A stretch of 64,000 nucleotides of DNA, taken from Quercus robur. Lineage: Eukaryota; Streptophyta; Magnoliopsida; Fagales; Fagaceae. Positions 10,057 through 21,736 of the stretch are shown here, piece by piece; within the stretch, counting starts at the first letter, position 1; every line of letters begins with the position of its first letter. Location of the stretch: contig NC_065539.1 of assembly GCF_932294415.1 (NCBI RefSeq), positions 34,226,001 to 34,290,000 on the forward strand. Direction: 5' to 3'. Both the position numbers and the translations under genes were made by a program. Under the pieces are notes generated by a model. That model saw only the letters and a program-made list of their open reading frames with translations. It searched no databases and had not been told where the DNA came from.

Positions 10057-12135
10057 CACTTGACATTTAAATTACTTGATAAATGATATTAACTTTAACA
10101 TGGTCATGATATTACTCATGTCAACTAGTTGTGAAATGCTCTCATTTAAATAAAGAATCCAATACATGAATCATGGCGGCAATACCCTTAATTATAATGA
10201 GTATTTCCTTCCATGTATTATAATGTATAGTAATCCTTACATAAGTACTTTATGAGCCATTAATTCTTTATGAATGGACTACCTATTAGCTATTTGGGTC
10301 CTCTTTTATACATCCCCACAGATATATCATCCTTATATATCTCCACTGATATATCTAACTTAATACATATACTTTATGTGCACAAAATAAAAATCAAATA
10401 TTTTCTTCTTCAAAACTAACCAAATATGTGTCCAAAACATAGAATAATTAGAAAGAAATTAAACACCAAATGAGCTAACAAGTTCCATATGTCCAAAAGA
10501 CTTTTATATTACTTTGTCAGCAAACCTTTAGTTAGCTCAATAATTTTAAGTCAATGGACATTTTCAGATTCTTAAAATTCTCTCTTAGACTAAGTTACTT
10601 TATGTTTTATTTCAACTTTCACAATCATTGTCCTTAGAGAAGAAAATTATAGCTGAGTTATCCTTAAAAAATCTTTAAAGGTCTCATCATAAGATTAAGA
10701 CCTATCCATTATGCTTGTCTTACAGTTTCATAGCAAATAGGATATCTTACATGACTAAATCAAATCACTATTTCCAAGTAGTGTATCATTCATATTTAGG
10801 CGTAAAAACAATACATTTACTCCCACTGATCTTAACGTATATACACTGAGTAACAGTGTATCCAATAAAACCAAATGGCATAACAAAGTTGGTGAACCTT
10901 TATATACCATTAGTGAGATAACTATACGCCTAACTTTTGCAAAATATAACTTTTATTGGAAGTCAAATCTTAATGGATCTTGTAAATTAATATTAATATC
11001 TTTCACAAAACCTTTAGTTTTATAAGAATAAATTCCCAAGTTCTTACTCTTGAGCAATTAGATCACTCTCACCCTCGTACTCAGTTTCTCATTTGACATA
11101 TTTATTCAATGAGATGGGTAGTTCATCCGCATGAGTACCAAAATAAAGATCCACAAACCCAAAGAAAATAAACTTTAATGCTATGAAATCTAAATTTTAA
11201 TTCTAAATTAACAAATGTCAATTTAGTAGTAAATTCGACCTTCCTATGGGCAGAGGCACATCATGCATGAATTTAATATAAAAATAAAACTAGTAAATAT
11301 AAGCACTAAGAATCAAATTTTCCATACCTTTGGGCCTAGAAAAAAATCTCATCTTAATGCTACATTCACCATCTTATTCCAATTAAATCATAAAAATAAT
11401 AACATCCCCATGAGACCAAGTCATTATATTCATGAATTAATTGCCACTTAGATGCCTTTATTCCTAATGAAGTCTCAAGAAAATTTATTTATATGATTAT
11501 CATCATGGCTTAGGATGCTATGGCTACTCCCTTGTCATTTTGATATTCACTACTTCTCATATGGCATCATAAAGATCAACAAATCCTAATATTGATCATG
11601 TTAATTAAAATAAACCATAATATGATATTTAAAGACAAGATAAGTGTAAGAATCTGTAAATACACTAAAAATATCATATATTTTAACGATGTAATGGCAG
11701 ATGTCCACTTTCATGAGAATCTTAAATTTGAAAACCCAATCATTATCTTCTTAGAAACATTCGGCCAATGCCAAATGCAAAAGGAATAATTTTTCATAGA
11801 TAGTTTCCTATATCTGAAAACTTTCCCATATTAAAGCCATCCAACCCAAATGATGGTATATGCTATTTTAGTGATAGGCTTCAACACTATATGCTATGAC
11901 CCATACATGAGATACATGGCATAAAACTTAATATTATTCCATGCCTCTTAAAACTGAGTTTGCTAACATTGGTTAAAAGACTGGATTTTGATGGCATAGT
12001 TAATTTAACTGAAAGGTCCCAACATAAAAGAATATGCAATGCAAATATTTTATATCCTTAAATCCATATGTGCATCGAAAATTTAGCCAAATCATAGAAA
12101 AACCTAAAAAATTACTAACAACATAGCATAAAGGA
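10057..12135 (-). other. Internal region of the outer element, non-coding
   Basis: About 2.1 kb of AT-rich DNA with no frame longer than 75 codons and no retroviral domain. It lies between a primer site (complement of 12136-12150) and a polypurine tract (10042-10056), which fits a LARD-like non-autonomous element. Confidence 0.5.
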
Positions 12136-12150
12136 GGCTCTGATACCAAA
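12136..12150 (-). promoter_or_regulatory. tRNA-Met primer-binding site
   Basis: On the minus strand TTTGGTATCAGAGCC directly follows the CA end of the LTR at 12151-13070. It matches the standard initiator tRNA-Met primer site. Confidence 0.8.
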
Positions 12151-13070
12151 TGTTGCAATAAGCATGGTAGCACAAATAAATCACCAACTAAGTTAAAATG
12201 CAGCGAAAAATAAATGGACACGGTGATTTGTTTACGAATGGGGAAAACCTATTCGGCAAAAATCACACCGGGTGATTTTAAGGTCACCACTCCCAAGAAT
12301 TCACTATTATCACAACAAACGGCTACAAGTAAAGGAATCAGAGTACCTTATACCAGCCTATAGTTGAACCCTTACCCTAATATCCAATTGAACTTGTTCT
12401 GTAGTAACAATCTCTCCTTTCAATGCACGGCTCCCAGTACGTGACTAACTAATTCGATGCACAAATCTTAGTACGCGACTTACACACCAACTTGAGAAAG
12501 ATGTTGGCTGCAAAGTTCTTTAGTTCATCAACACGATGAAGATCACGAAACTCCTTGATACTAAATCCTATGGTGTACAAACACAACAGCTTCTTGAATA
12601 GAAAGATGAATTAGGGCATATATCTCTGGTTCACAATATGCTTGTGAAAAACTTTTGCATTGAGGTACATTAGCTGTAATGACCCTTAAAACAATCCTTA
12701 TATATGTTTAGGATTGTGAGAAAAGAAAGCCCAAACATCTATACACGGATTGGATGAAAATCAAATATGAAAAATTGATTTTCTTAAATATCAATACATG
12801 CCCTATCTATCAAGCAGCTGTCGAGCATTGGGCTTAAACAGCCTTTTAAGCCTCGATAGATACTAGCTGTTAAGTTTTAGAATTCAACACTTCTTCATTT
12901 GATTCTTGAACAGACTTACATGATTTTAATACTTGAACTTAAAACCTTGTTCCTTGAAGTATTAAACACATCTTAGATTTACCAAATTACAAGTAAAGTG
13001 CGTTTTGTCAAAAGATTAGCCAATTCTATATTGACATATGTTCCTAACATGATTCACATATGTCCTAACA
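12151..13070 (-). repeat. LTR of the inner element (3' copy, 920 bp)
   Basis: Aligns along its length with 20007-21001; shared landmarks include TTTGTTTACGAATGGGG, GTTGGCTGCAAAGTTCTT and CCAATTCTATATTGACATAT. Relative to the other copy it lacks about 80 bp next to its terminal CA. Unusually, it is bordered by a polypurine tract on one side and a primer-binding site on the other. Confidence 0.88.
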
Positions 13071-13334
13071 ATCTCCCCCTTTGGCAATTCGTGACAAAAT
13101 CACAACAAACAAATGAATGTATGAGAGAAGTTATAAATCACTCAACTCATACTCACTTGTTGAATACAATAAATCATATCCTAACACAAACTCTTAAAAA
13201 ACTTTGTAAAAAGAGAGTTCATGGCAAGAAAGACTTTGACAATCTATATTTCTGAAATACTTTAAACAAAACTTATCACGACATCTTAGTGTGAAACAAA
13301 AATAAAAGATTGCATACAAATAATAAGAAGAATA

Positions 13335-13672
13335 TGTAACGACCCAAGGAAAAGCGCTAGCCACATCTATACTATACCTCAAAAGGACTAGTCACAATTG
13401 AGGCTCCTTGTAGTTGTTAATAAAGTCCAGTTCAACCCAGTAAATACCCGATGTGGGATTCATCACACACCCACACACATCACACAATCAATCAAATTGG
13501 GGCATCATAATCTCCCCCACTTAAATCCCTAACGTCCTCATTAGGGCCCACTTTGTGGGGTAGTGTCTTTGAGCCCACACGGGGTTACCGGGCCGGCTCT
13601 GATACCATAATGTAACGACCCAAGGAAAAACGCTAGTCACATCTGCGCTATACCTCAAAAGGATTAGTCAAA
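13335..13672 (-). mobile_element. TRIM element with ~101-bp internal domain
   Basis: The LTR at 13335-13509 (175 bp; TGATGCCCC... to ...GTCGTTACA on the minus strand) is followed by a purine tract (complement of 13510-13524, AAGTGGGGGAGATTA). After 101 bp comes the complement of TGGTATCAGAGCC (13595-13607), then a second LTR start at 13611. The second LTR is recognisable only to about 13672. The internal domain is non-coding. Confidence 0.82.
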
Positions 13673-14472
13673 GTCTAGGCAAAGACTACCAAGGCCATTA
13701 ATCATCCATAAGAGGACTTGGACTTTGACAAGATGAGATTACATGTGTGGGGTCGGTTGCAATTTCTCCAGCAATTCATAATTAACCCTACGGCATAGAT
13801 CAATAGCCCAAAAGTTCCTATAGACCTTAAAGCCCTTATAGTCCTACAAAATGATGCAGCCTTATTCATGCTTTAATTAATTTCGGCTGTTCTTTTAGAC
13901 TCCGAACAGTGGCATTCTAAGATTCAAGAATAATTGAAACAGTGTAAAAAAAAATCGTAATCTAAGAAATTACCAATCTCATAGTCTACACATCACTAAA
14001 GTTTTCCATGATAAAAATTCTAATTCTTTAATTCTTGTTTCTAACGATAAGAAATCATACCTTGAACAATCTGATTGCTTCTTCAATTGTATGTGCTCTA
14101 AACTCCAAGGGAAAAGTACACCTCCTAGCCTTCTAAGCGATGAAACCTTTTCTATGAAAAACCCTAATTTATCTCTTCATTTACCTTATATTTGACGCAT
14201 CTGAGATGTGGGCTTAGTGGGGTAGTGGGCTGTAGATTAAAACCCACTTAAACTTATCTCTTTAGTCTTCAAGAGGCCCATAAAACATCTTCCTCTTTTC
14301 TTTTTGTTTATTTATTTTAATTGCCTCACTAAATTGTATGCACTAAAACTTTAATTTTCTCATCTATTTGTAGCACCACAAAAATTGTCTACTCCCATCT
14401 TACTATGCACACACATATAGTACATCAACTCTATATTAAAATTGACAAGGTACAGTGATAATCATAAAAAAA

Positions 14473-14633
14473 AGGAAAAGCGCTAGCCACATCTGCGCTA
14501 TACCTCAAAAGGACTAGTCACAATTGAGACTCCTTGTAGTTGTTAATAAAGCCCAGTTCAACCCAGTAAATACCTGATGTGGGACTCATCACACACCCAC
14601 ACACATCATACAATCAATCAAATTGGGGCATCA
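14473..14633 (-). repeat. Additional LTR copy of the same TRIM
   Basis: About 160 bp that closely match 13340-13509 and end in GGGGCATCA. It lacks the terminal CCTTGGGTCGTTACA portion. It could be the displaced remainder of the broken second LTR or an independent solo LTR. Confidence 0.8.
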
Positions 14634-14934
14634 CAGAATATGCATAAAGAGAGAAAAAAAACAACACATGTAGAGATAGGTGAAAGAACTGTAATAACAA
14701 CCTCATCATATATATATATAACATCATGAGTACAAAATTTGCTATTACAAAGTAAGAACAATGTATCTATAAAAGAAGAAAAGAAAAAAATACATAAGTC
14801 CTCACTACATCCCTAAAAAAAAAACACTCCCCTTACCAAAAATCTCCTACGCTAACTTTCCCCTTATGTATATGATTACTCTCATATTCAAAACTACTCC
14901 CCCTTTTTGTCTCAAATGACAAAGGGTAAGTAAT
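14634..14934. other. Non-coding internal part of the inner element
   Basis: AT-rich, with a short TA run near 14709. Nothing recognised. Confidence 0.4.
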
Positions 14935-16119
14935 TCAAGCAGTCATCTTATCATCACTGGGCGAGCTAGCATCCTCAGCCTTATCATCATCATCGTCATC
15001 GAAGTCACCATCATTGTCCTTGTCCTTAGACGCCTCTGAAGAAGGAGAGGGAGACTCTACGAAACCACGAAGGCGAGCCTGCCATCGAGCAATACGGCTG
15101 ACACTGGTGTTCACCTGACATAACTTATCACTGAGTGTGTGAAGACGAGCATCCATACGTTGTAGCTGTGCCATGACCTCTTCGAGGATCATGCCACCCA
15201 CTGATGAAGAAGGTGAGAATGTGGAAGGAGTGGAAGAAGTTGAAGAAGTCGCTGTCTTTATCCGTGACCGCTTCAGTCAAACTTGGGCCTCGCTCTGTCT
15301 AAAGGTAGTAGCGTCTATGGCACACATAACCGTAAAATAAGGAGACTCGGGATAAGAGATAGAAAAATGGCGAAGAATCCACGTGATAGCTGAAGGAAAA
15401 GTGAGCTTATCATGAGTCGTTGTATCCCGATAGACATCTATAAGGGAAAGAATGAAGTGAGAGGGAAAATCAATGGTAAGCCTCTCAAGGAGGAATAACA
15501 AAAATTGAGCACGGGGCTCTGTGATAGAGTTATAGTGAGACAATGGATGGAGAACAAATGTCATCACTATGTTAAGAAACCTCAGACCTTTTGCAAAGAC
15601 CGAACAAGGGGTGTTTTAACGGTCACCCTAAGAAGAAGGTGTCTCACAGAACAAAGACGAGAGTTTGTCTTTAGACATAGTCCTTAAATGATCGCAGCTA
15701 GGATAGTCAGGATGTGCTACCCTAGGAATGTGTAGCACCTCGGATACAATATTCGGAATGACTATGATGTGCGTACCTCGAATGCAAGTGACAAAACGAG
15801 GTACTGAATAATCAAATCCATGCATATTGGAGTAAAACTCTTGTATAATCATGGAGGGAAAAGTGATTGGGATGTCACACAGTGACTTCCAAACCTGACT
15901 GTAGGTGATAGTGGGAAGGTCAGTATCGAAAAAGTCCGATAGAACAATTTGGCGTTCCGAATGAATGCCTCGTTGTGAGAAGTTTTTCGAAAAGTCCTTA
16001 CGAGCTTTATCATCACAGAACCGGGCATGAGATAGAGTAGGGTCAGAGAGGGAAGACGAAGAAGATGCCCTGGAATGAAGAGGGTTCCGAGACGGAGTGG
16101 ATTTGCATTTAGGTGCCAT
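14935..16119 (-). pseudogene. Additional ORF, putative plant transposon protein class (broken)
   Basis: The frame opens at ATG 16119 (MAPKCKSTPSRN). It runs through a Ser-rich N-terminus and a globular part containing FSQRGIHSERQIVLSDFFD, FYSNMHGFDYSV and PNIVSEVLHIPRV to a stop at 15628. It continues in other frames at 15277-15567 (RLTIDFPSHFILSLIDVYRD) and 14935-15201 (MAQLQRMDARLHTLSDKL, then an acidic tail with Asp runs). This layout of a globular region, a helical segment and an acidic tail is that of the extra proteins carried by many plant LTR elements (putative plant transposon protein domain). Function is unknown. At least two interruptions make it non-functional here. Confidence 0.62.
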
Positions 16120-16272
16120 AGAGCATACTAACGCAAGAAAGAGAGAAAGGGAGGGAAAGAGAGAGACACGCAAAAAAGCACCAAACACAATTACTATCAA
16201 AATGATAGAAAAAGGAGGTACGTATACATAAAGAGTGCATGAACATGTGACATGTAACTTTAAAAACATCAT

Positions 16273-18000
16273 GGGCTCAGCCTAATCTAATCCTACCAGC
16301 ACACAACATTTTAACATAGTAGTCACACATCTAAAATGCATGAAAATTGTTAAAAATGTTGTATCATTTAGGATCATTTACACAAAACCCATCCCAAAAA
16401 TTTCATCAATATTGAAAAATCCCAAAAATTCTTCAAAACCCTAAAAACCTAGGTCTAATGCATGAAATGCATGAAGAATGAAGGATTAAGGACCCTTACC
16501 AGAGAAAAAAAGCTTGATCTAGGCTGAAAATCACTTAGGAATGAAGTTTGGAGTGAGAGAGAAGTGTTTGGGAAGAGGGAGGGACATTTTTATCAAGAGA
16601 GATCAGTGAGAAATGAGAGAAAATCGCGCTGAAGCATATATATATATATATATAGAAATCTCAATTTCTCTATGGATTGAGAGGTGTCGAGAGCTGTCAA
16701 GAATTAAAATAGTAAGAAATAGCTATCGAGGAGCTAATGAGAGGTGTCCATAGCAAAAGGGGCTCGATGAATTGAGAAACTATCGAGCATACAAAAACTT
16801 CCTCGATGAAGCTGTCGAGCAGCTATCGAGATTGAATCTTAAGAATCTCAATGGATTGAGATTGCGATAACAATTATTGAGAAAAGAAGCTCAAAAAGCT
16901 CAATAGATAGCATAGCTGTCGAGAGGTATCGAGAAGCTGTTAAGATTGCTTAAAAACAATTTTTCAAATAAGAGAAAAACACAGACATGAATGCAATCAA
17001 ACATGTTACTCAACCAAAAATCCAAACAACATTTTAGGCTCTCAAAAACATCTCTCAATAAGAAAAATGTCAAGCATTTAGATTCAAAACACACACACAC
17101 ACTAAACAAGTCTAACCGATTTTATACTTCAAAAACAAGTCAAGATAGTTTATTAAGCATATATTAACACATATATTACTTGTGATGGCCAAATCACATT
17201 CTACCTGCACATGTATCAAGAGTAGTAAAGAATATTGTGTGTTGTGTGTGAAAAATATCGCAAGATTGCATAGGTGTTTACATGTTATGACGATTTGAGA
17301 TATGAGAGAATCACTTTAACTCACACACAATCATAACTATTTGATGGAGACTATCACCTTCGAGGTACATTTTATAACTCTCACATCCCCTAGAAGACAC
17401 GCTTGCAATCATATAAAAAGCATTTTGATTCTTTTTGCTTTTATTTTTCTTTGCATATTTTTCTTTTAAGCAAACCATGCATGGGCATATAAGAGAGAAA
17501 AGAAATATCCAATGATGTTAGGCTTTTGACATTGCACTTTTACTATGCCGAAGCATACAGATGTCATTTCATAATTGGTAGGCAATAGTGATGAGATGGT
17601 TATTTATGCTTTTCTCTTAGAATTTTCTAGTCCTTCCTATCAAAAAAAGTGATACGAGTGTTAAGTACAAGAGATTACTTAATCTTACTCATTACAAACA
17701 TGAGCCACAAAGCTCACTTGTTTAGTTGTATATAAAGATGCTCATTTAAGCTACAAAAGATACAAAATTTAGAAAATTTTATTTTAATGGCCATCCAAGA
17801 TACACAAGTACTAATATACACAAAACACATTGTTTTTGTATTTTTTTTTTATTTTTCAATTTTTTTTAATATTTATGAAAACACAAAATAAAGCAAAACT
17901 GAAAATAAAGAAATAAAAACACGTTAACCAAAGCAATGCATAAAATTAGATTGACTCAAAACATGAAAGCAAAACACACAAGTAATGCAAAATCAAAAAC
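16273..18000. other. Non-coding internal region of the inner element
   Basis: No gag-pol motif on either strand. It contains a TA run near 16639 and many short CGA-rich words such as TATCGAG/TGTCGAG between 16680 and 16930. The pol gene expected here in an autonomous element is absent. Confidence 0.5.
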
Positions 18001-18029
18001 AAGAAGGGGAGAGAGAGAAAAAGTGACTA

Positions 18030-19937
18030 AATCACTTGAAGCCTTTTTCTTTCCACACCTTGGAAGGACTTTTCTGTTTTGCAAACCCTTGATCCGGCAG
18101 TAAAGGGGAAGAATTGGAACTGTTCAAGTTCGAAAGGAACATAACGGCTTTGAGTAGAACTCCAAGAGGAGCAAAAAAGTATGGAAACTGATTCTAGTTT
18201 CCTGATGAGATCATGCTGTTGCTCTGTTGAATGGCTAACCACTTATAACAATTAGGTCGAGTATGTCCAGATGCTCCACAATGATGACAGACACAATGAT
18301 GACAGAGATGCTGCTTCTTTTGTTTAGGCTTTTGAGTGTTTCCCTTCTTAGTCCTAGAGTTCTTAATCTCTTTCTTATTAAGCTTAGGGGGTGCTCCTAA
18401 GATAGATTTACCCTTATCTATGTTCTCACTAACTAACACTTTTTTCACATCATTGTTTTAAGATTCAATATTATTAGTAGAAGGAACAAAAACAATAGTA
18501 CTAGTAGAAGCAATACTAGGAGATGAGAAATTATACCCTAAACCAGCTCGATGGAAGGCAAATTTCTGAAGACTGAGTATCTTGTCAAGCTTTTCACTTG
18601 AAGTCTTTTTCAGCTGAGCTTTGACTTGGAACAATTCTGCCTCAAGCTTCTTGGTCTTTTTAGCCAAGAAATTATTTTCAAATCTCAGTGCTCTAATGGT
18701 CTGATTGGCTTCATCAAACTTCGTGGAGATTTCTTCTTGTTCAAGCTCCACTTCACTGAGCTTCTTGGTGGCCAACCTATACAACTTCTCATGTTTTTCA
18801 AACACCTTGTATAATTTTTCATAGGCTATGTGGATGTCATCTTGTTCATCCATCTTCTCAAATTTAGACTTCACAAAGTCCTCTTCTTCATCCACATATT
18901 CAATAATCCCTTTAGTAGGATTTACAGTGGTAGTGAAGGCATTTAGGATTCCATCATCCTTATTGTCAGAATTATCTTCAAGCTCGATGTTGCTTAAAGT
19001 AGCAGCAAGTGTCTTGCTCTTCCTAATGATCTTGAGATACGTAGGGCACTCTTATTTCGCGTGACCGAAGTCTTGACACCCAAAGCATTTTGGTCCTAAG
19101 GGAATAGTGTACTAACCGCCATCCTAAGCATCCTTCTTTCCTTTGTCCTGGTTCTTAAACTAAGACGAGTTGGACTACTTGCGGTCTTTGTTAAATCCTT
19201 TAGCAATGGCATTCTTCATAAACTTTTTGAATTGCTAAATGATATAGGATTTCATCTTAGAATCTTCATCATCTGAAGACTCATCAGTGTCACTGCTCTT
19301 AGCCTTCAATGCCATACTCTTGCTCTTACTAGATTTCTCGATTCTTGTCAAACCCAACTCATAGGTCTGCAGATTGCTAACCAGCTTTGTCAATATCCTT
19401 CGATTCTTCAATCGCGGTGATATTGGCATGAAATCTCTCAGGTAGAGATCTAAGCATTTTTTTAAAAATTTTGGGTTCGGGAATGATTTTCCCAAGATTA
19501 AAGGTCGAGTTTACTATGTCCTTGAGCTTGGTATAGAACTCATCTAATGACTCATCCTACTCCATCTTAATCTCTTCGAAACTTGTAGTAAGCCTTTGAA
19601 GTTTCGAATCCTTGACAATCTTAGCTCCTTCATAAGTTGTTTGGAGGATGGTCCATGCTTCCTTAGCAGTTTCAGTAGAGGATATTTTCTTAAATTCCCC
19701 ATTTGTAACCGCACTGAATAACGCATTCAATGCCCTACTGTTGAAATTTGGCGCCTTGATCTTAGCATCATCCCAATTGGCCGGCGCTTCCTTTAGCTTG
19801 GTCCAGCCTATCTCCATAGCTTGCCATCCCTTTTCATCTAACGACTGCAAGAAAACTCTTATGCATACTTTCCAGTATGCATAGTTAGTGCCATCAAATA
19901 AATGAGGTATAATAAGAGATTGTCCTTTATCCATGAC
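18030..19937 (-). pseudogene. Copia-type gag (UBN2 family), interrupted
   Basis: It starts at 19934 with MDKGQSLIIPHLFDGTNYAYWK, the classic opening of copia gag (UBN2), followed by AKEAWTILQTTYEG. It continues at 19235-19495 (FMPISPRLKNRRILTKLV, frameshifted) and reaches a CCHC knuckle, CFGCQDFGHAK, near 19030-19090 with a stop inside. A long charged coiled coil follows (18458-18895, with YEKLYKVFEKHEKLYRLATK), and then a second knuckle, CHHCGASGHTRPNC, near 18240-18310. Gag would package the element RNA. There are several stops and frame changes, so no full product is possible. Confidence 0.8.
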
Positions 19938-20006
19938 AGAAAGGGGTTAATGGATTACACAACAAAGATTAAAACCTAATCAGAGTATACCCACTCTGAT
20001 AACACT

Positions 20007-21001
20007 TGATAGGCCAAGAATGTATTGACCCTTTGTGATGAATTAACCAATTAATTAGCCAAGTTAATTAATTAATTCAATTAGTATGCAATACGTGTGG
20101 TAGCACAAACAAATCACCAACTAAGTTAATAAGCAGCAGATAATAAATTGACATGCTAATTTGTTTACGAATGGGGAAAACTTACACGGTAAAAATCTCA
20201 CTGGGTGATTTTAAGATCACCACTTCCGAGGATTCACTATTATCACAACAAGCGGTTACAAGTAAAGGAATTCCAATACCTTATACCAACCTATAGTTGA
20301 ACCCTTACCCCACCCAATTGGACTTATTTTGTAGTGACAATCTTTCCTTTCAATACACGACTCCTAGTACATGACTAACCAATTCGATATGCGGATCCCA
20401 GTACGCGACTTACACACCAACTTGAGAAAAATGTTGGCTGCAAAGTTCTTCAATTCATCAACACAATGAAGATCACGAAACTCCTTGGTTACAAAATCCT
20501 ATGGTGTACAAACACAACAGTATCATGAAGAGAAAGATGAACTAGGGCATATGTCTCTGGTTCATAATATGCTTGTGAAAAGTTTTTGCATTGAGGTGCA
20601 TTAGCTGTAACAGCTCTTAAAAGAATCATTATATATGTTTAGGGATGTAAGAAAAGAAAGCCCAAACATCTATACACATATTGGATGAAAATCAAATATG
20701 AAAAACTGATTTTCTTAAATCTCGATAGATTCCCTATCTATTAAGCAGTTGTCAAGCATCAGGTTTAAACAGCCTTTTAAGCCTCGATAGATTTTAGATG
20801 TCGAGTTTTAAAATTCAGCACTTCTTCACTTGATTCTTGGACAGACTTGTATGGCTTTAACACTTAAACTTAAAACCTTGTTCCTTGAAACATTAAACAC
20901 ATCCTCAATCTACCCAATTACAAGTAAAGTGCATTTTGTCAAAGGATTAGCCAATTCTATATTGACATATGTTCCTAAAATGATTCACATATGTTCTAAC
21001 A
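20007..21001 (-). repeat. LTR of the inner element (5' copy, 995 bp)
   Basis: Runs from TGTTAGAACATATG (minus strand, 21001) to CTATCA (20007). It is diverged from the 3' copy by many substitutions and the ~80-bp difference, so the insertion is not recent. Confidence 0.85.
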
Positions 21002-21009
21002 AATGGAGA

Positions 21010-21254
21010 CAGACTATATGTATAAGATAGACAAGGGACCTTTTTAAATTAAGATTTGTTCCATAACCTCCTTCCATCAAAGAGTTTAAAACTTGTAATC
21101 TCAAGGTGTTTATTAAACAAAGGGATTATACCAATTGAGAGTTATATAGAAATTGTTATTCATCATAAAGTCTTTTACAAATAAAATCTTTAAGACACGA
21201 GTTTTCATTTATCATTTAAATGTGGGTCACATAAAGTTTTCTTAAAATCTTACA
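21010..21254 (-). repeat. Truncated second LTR of the outer element
   Basis: Matches 9795-10041 (for example CCATAACCTCCTTCCATCAA and TTTATCATTTAAATGTGGG). It is cut at the end of the nested inner element. Confidence 0.82.
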
Positions 21255-21481
21255 TCCACAAGAGCGTGGGAGCCATATCAACTAAGGAGGAAATAAAAGT
21301 CTTTTTCACATTTTTGTGTTACACTTTATTCTCCATTAATTATAATATGTCATGTGTGTGTGTGTGTTTTTTTTTTTCATTTTAAACTTTAGATATTCTA
21401 TAAGGAACGTAAAAATAAGGTAGCAAGTTGTAATATGTAGAGTATAAAGTGAAATACAAAAGGTAGGACAAATAATTTTTA

Positions 21482-21736
21482 TCAGTAATGGCATTAATGG
21501 GTGTGATGAGGCTTGAGTTGGAGATGAAAGTCATTGTTCAAGTTATGGCTTGAGTGTTGTTATTTACTATTTATAGCCTCGCTATTGATGTTATCATTTG
21601 TACATAATTTAACCCAAAGGCCAAGTAAATGTACATTTTTAATGATTATGCACATATATCTTTTGGTCTTGCTTGTGATTTTGTAGGGCTCGCTGTTGGT
21701 ATGGCACTTGGTTGTGTTGATGATGTTGGTGTTAGG
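21482..21736 (+). pseudogene. V-ATPase subunit c (proteolipid) gene fragment
   Basis: One continuous reading frame of 85 codons with three stops (21551, 21605, 21626). It aligns without gaps except one residue to the middle of the plant 16-kDa V-ATPase proteolipid. Readable pieces include [33 protein letters not shown] and [13 protein letters not shown], where the family has GVMRPEL, NPKAK, YAHLSSGLAC and GDAGVR. Similarity stops exactly where ..GTTAG|GTATAT would be a donor site, suggesting an exon-bounded genomic fragment. In life subunit c forms the proton-carrying membrane ring of the vacuolar ATPase; the essential glutamate lies in the missing last helix. Confidence 0.85.

Larger units (their letters stand above)
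12151..21001 (-). mobile_element. Inner copia-type LTR element, non-autonomous
   Basis: LTRs at 12151-13070 (3' on the minus strand) and 20007-21001 (5'). A polypurine tract (complement of 13071-13086) precedes the 3' LTR, and a primer-site variant GTTATCAGAGTGGG follows the 5' LTR near 19990-20005. The internal region holds a copia-type gag with zinc knuckles and an additional ORF of the putative plant transposon protein class. No reverse transcriptase, RNase H or integrase motif was seen, so mobility would need enzymes supplied by a relative. Confidence 0.75.
9639..21254 (-). mobile_element. Outer non-autonomous copia-like element, interrupted by a nested one
   Basis: A terminal repeat reading TGTAAGATTTTAAG on the minus strand starts at 10041 (running down to about 9639) and again at 21254 (running down to about 21010, then cut). 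A purine tract, CCAAGTGGGAGAA, precedes the left copy. The pair brackets the nested element 12151-21001. TCCAC on both outer flanks is a candidate 5-bp target duplication. The internal part (10057-12135) has no coding capacity that I can see. The ~155 bp of the right LTR expected beyond the insertion point is missing, so the nest has been rearranged. Confidence 0.62.
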
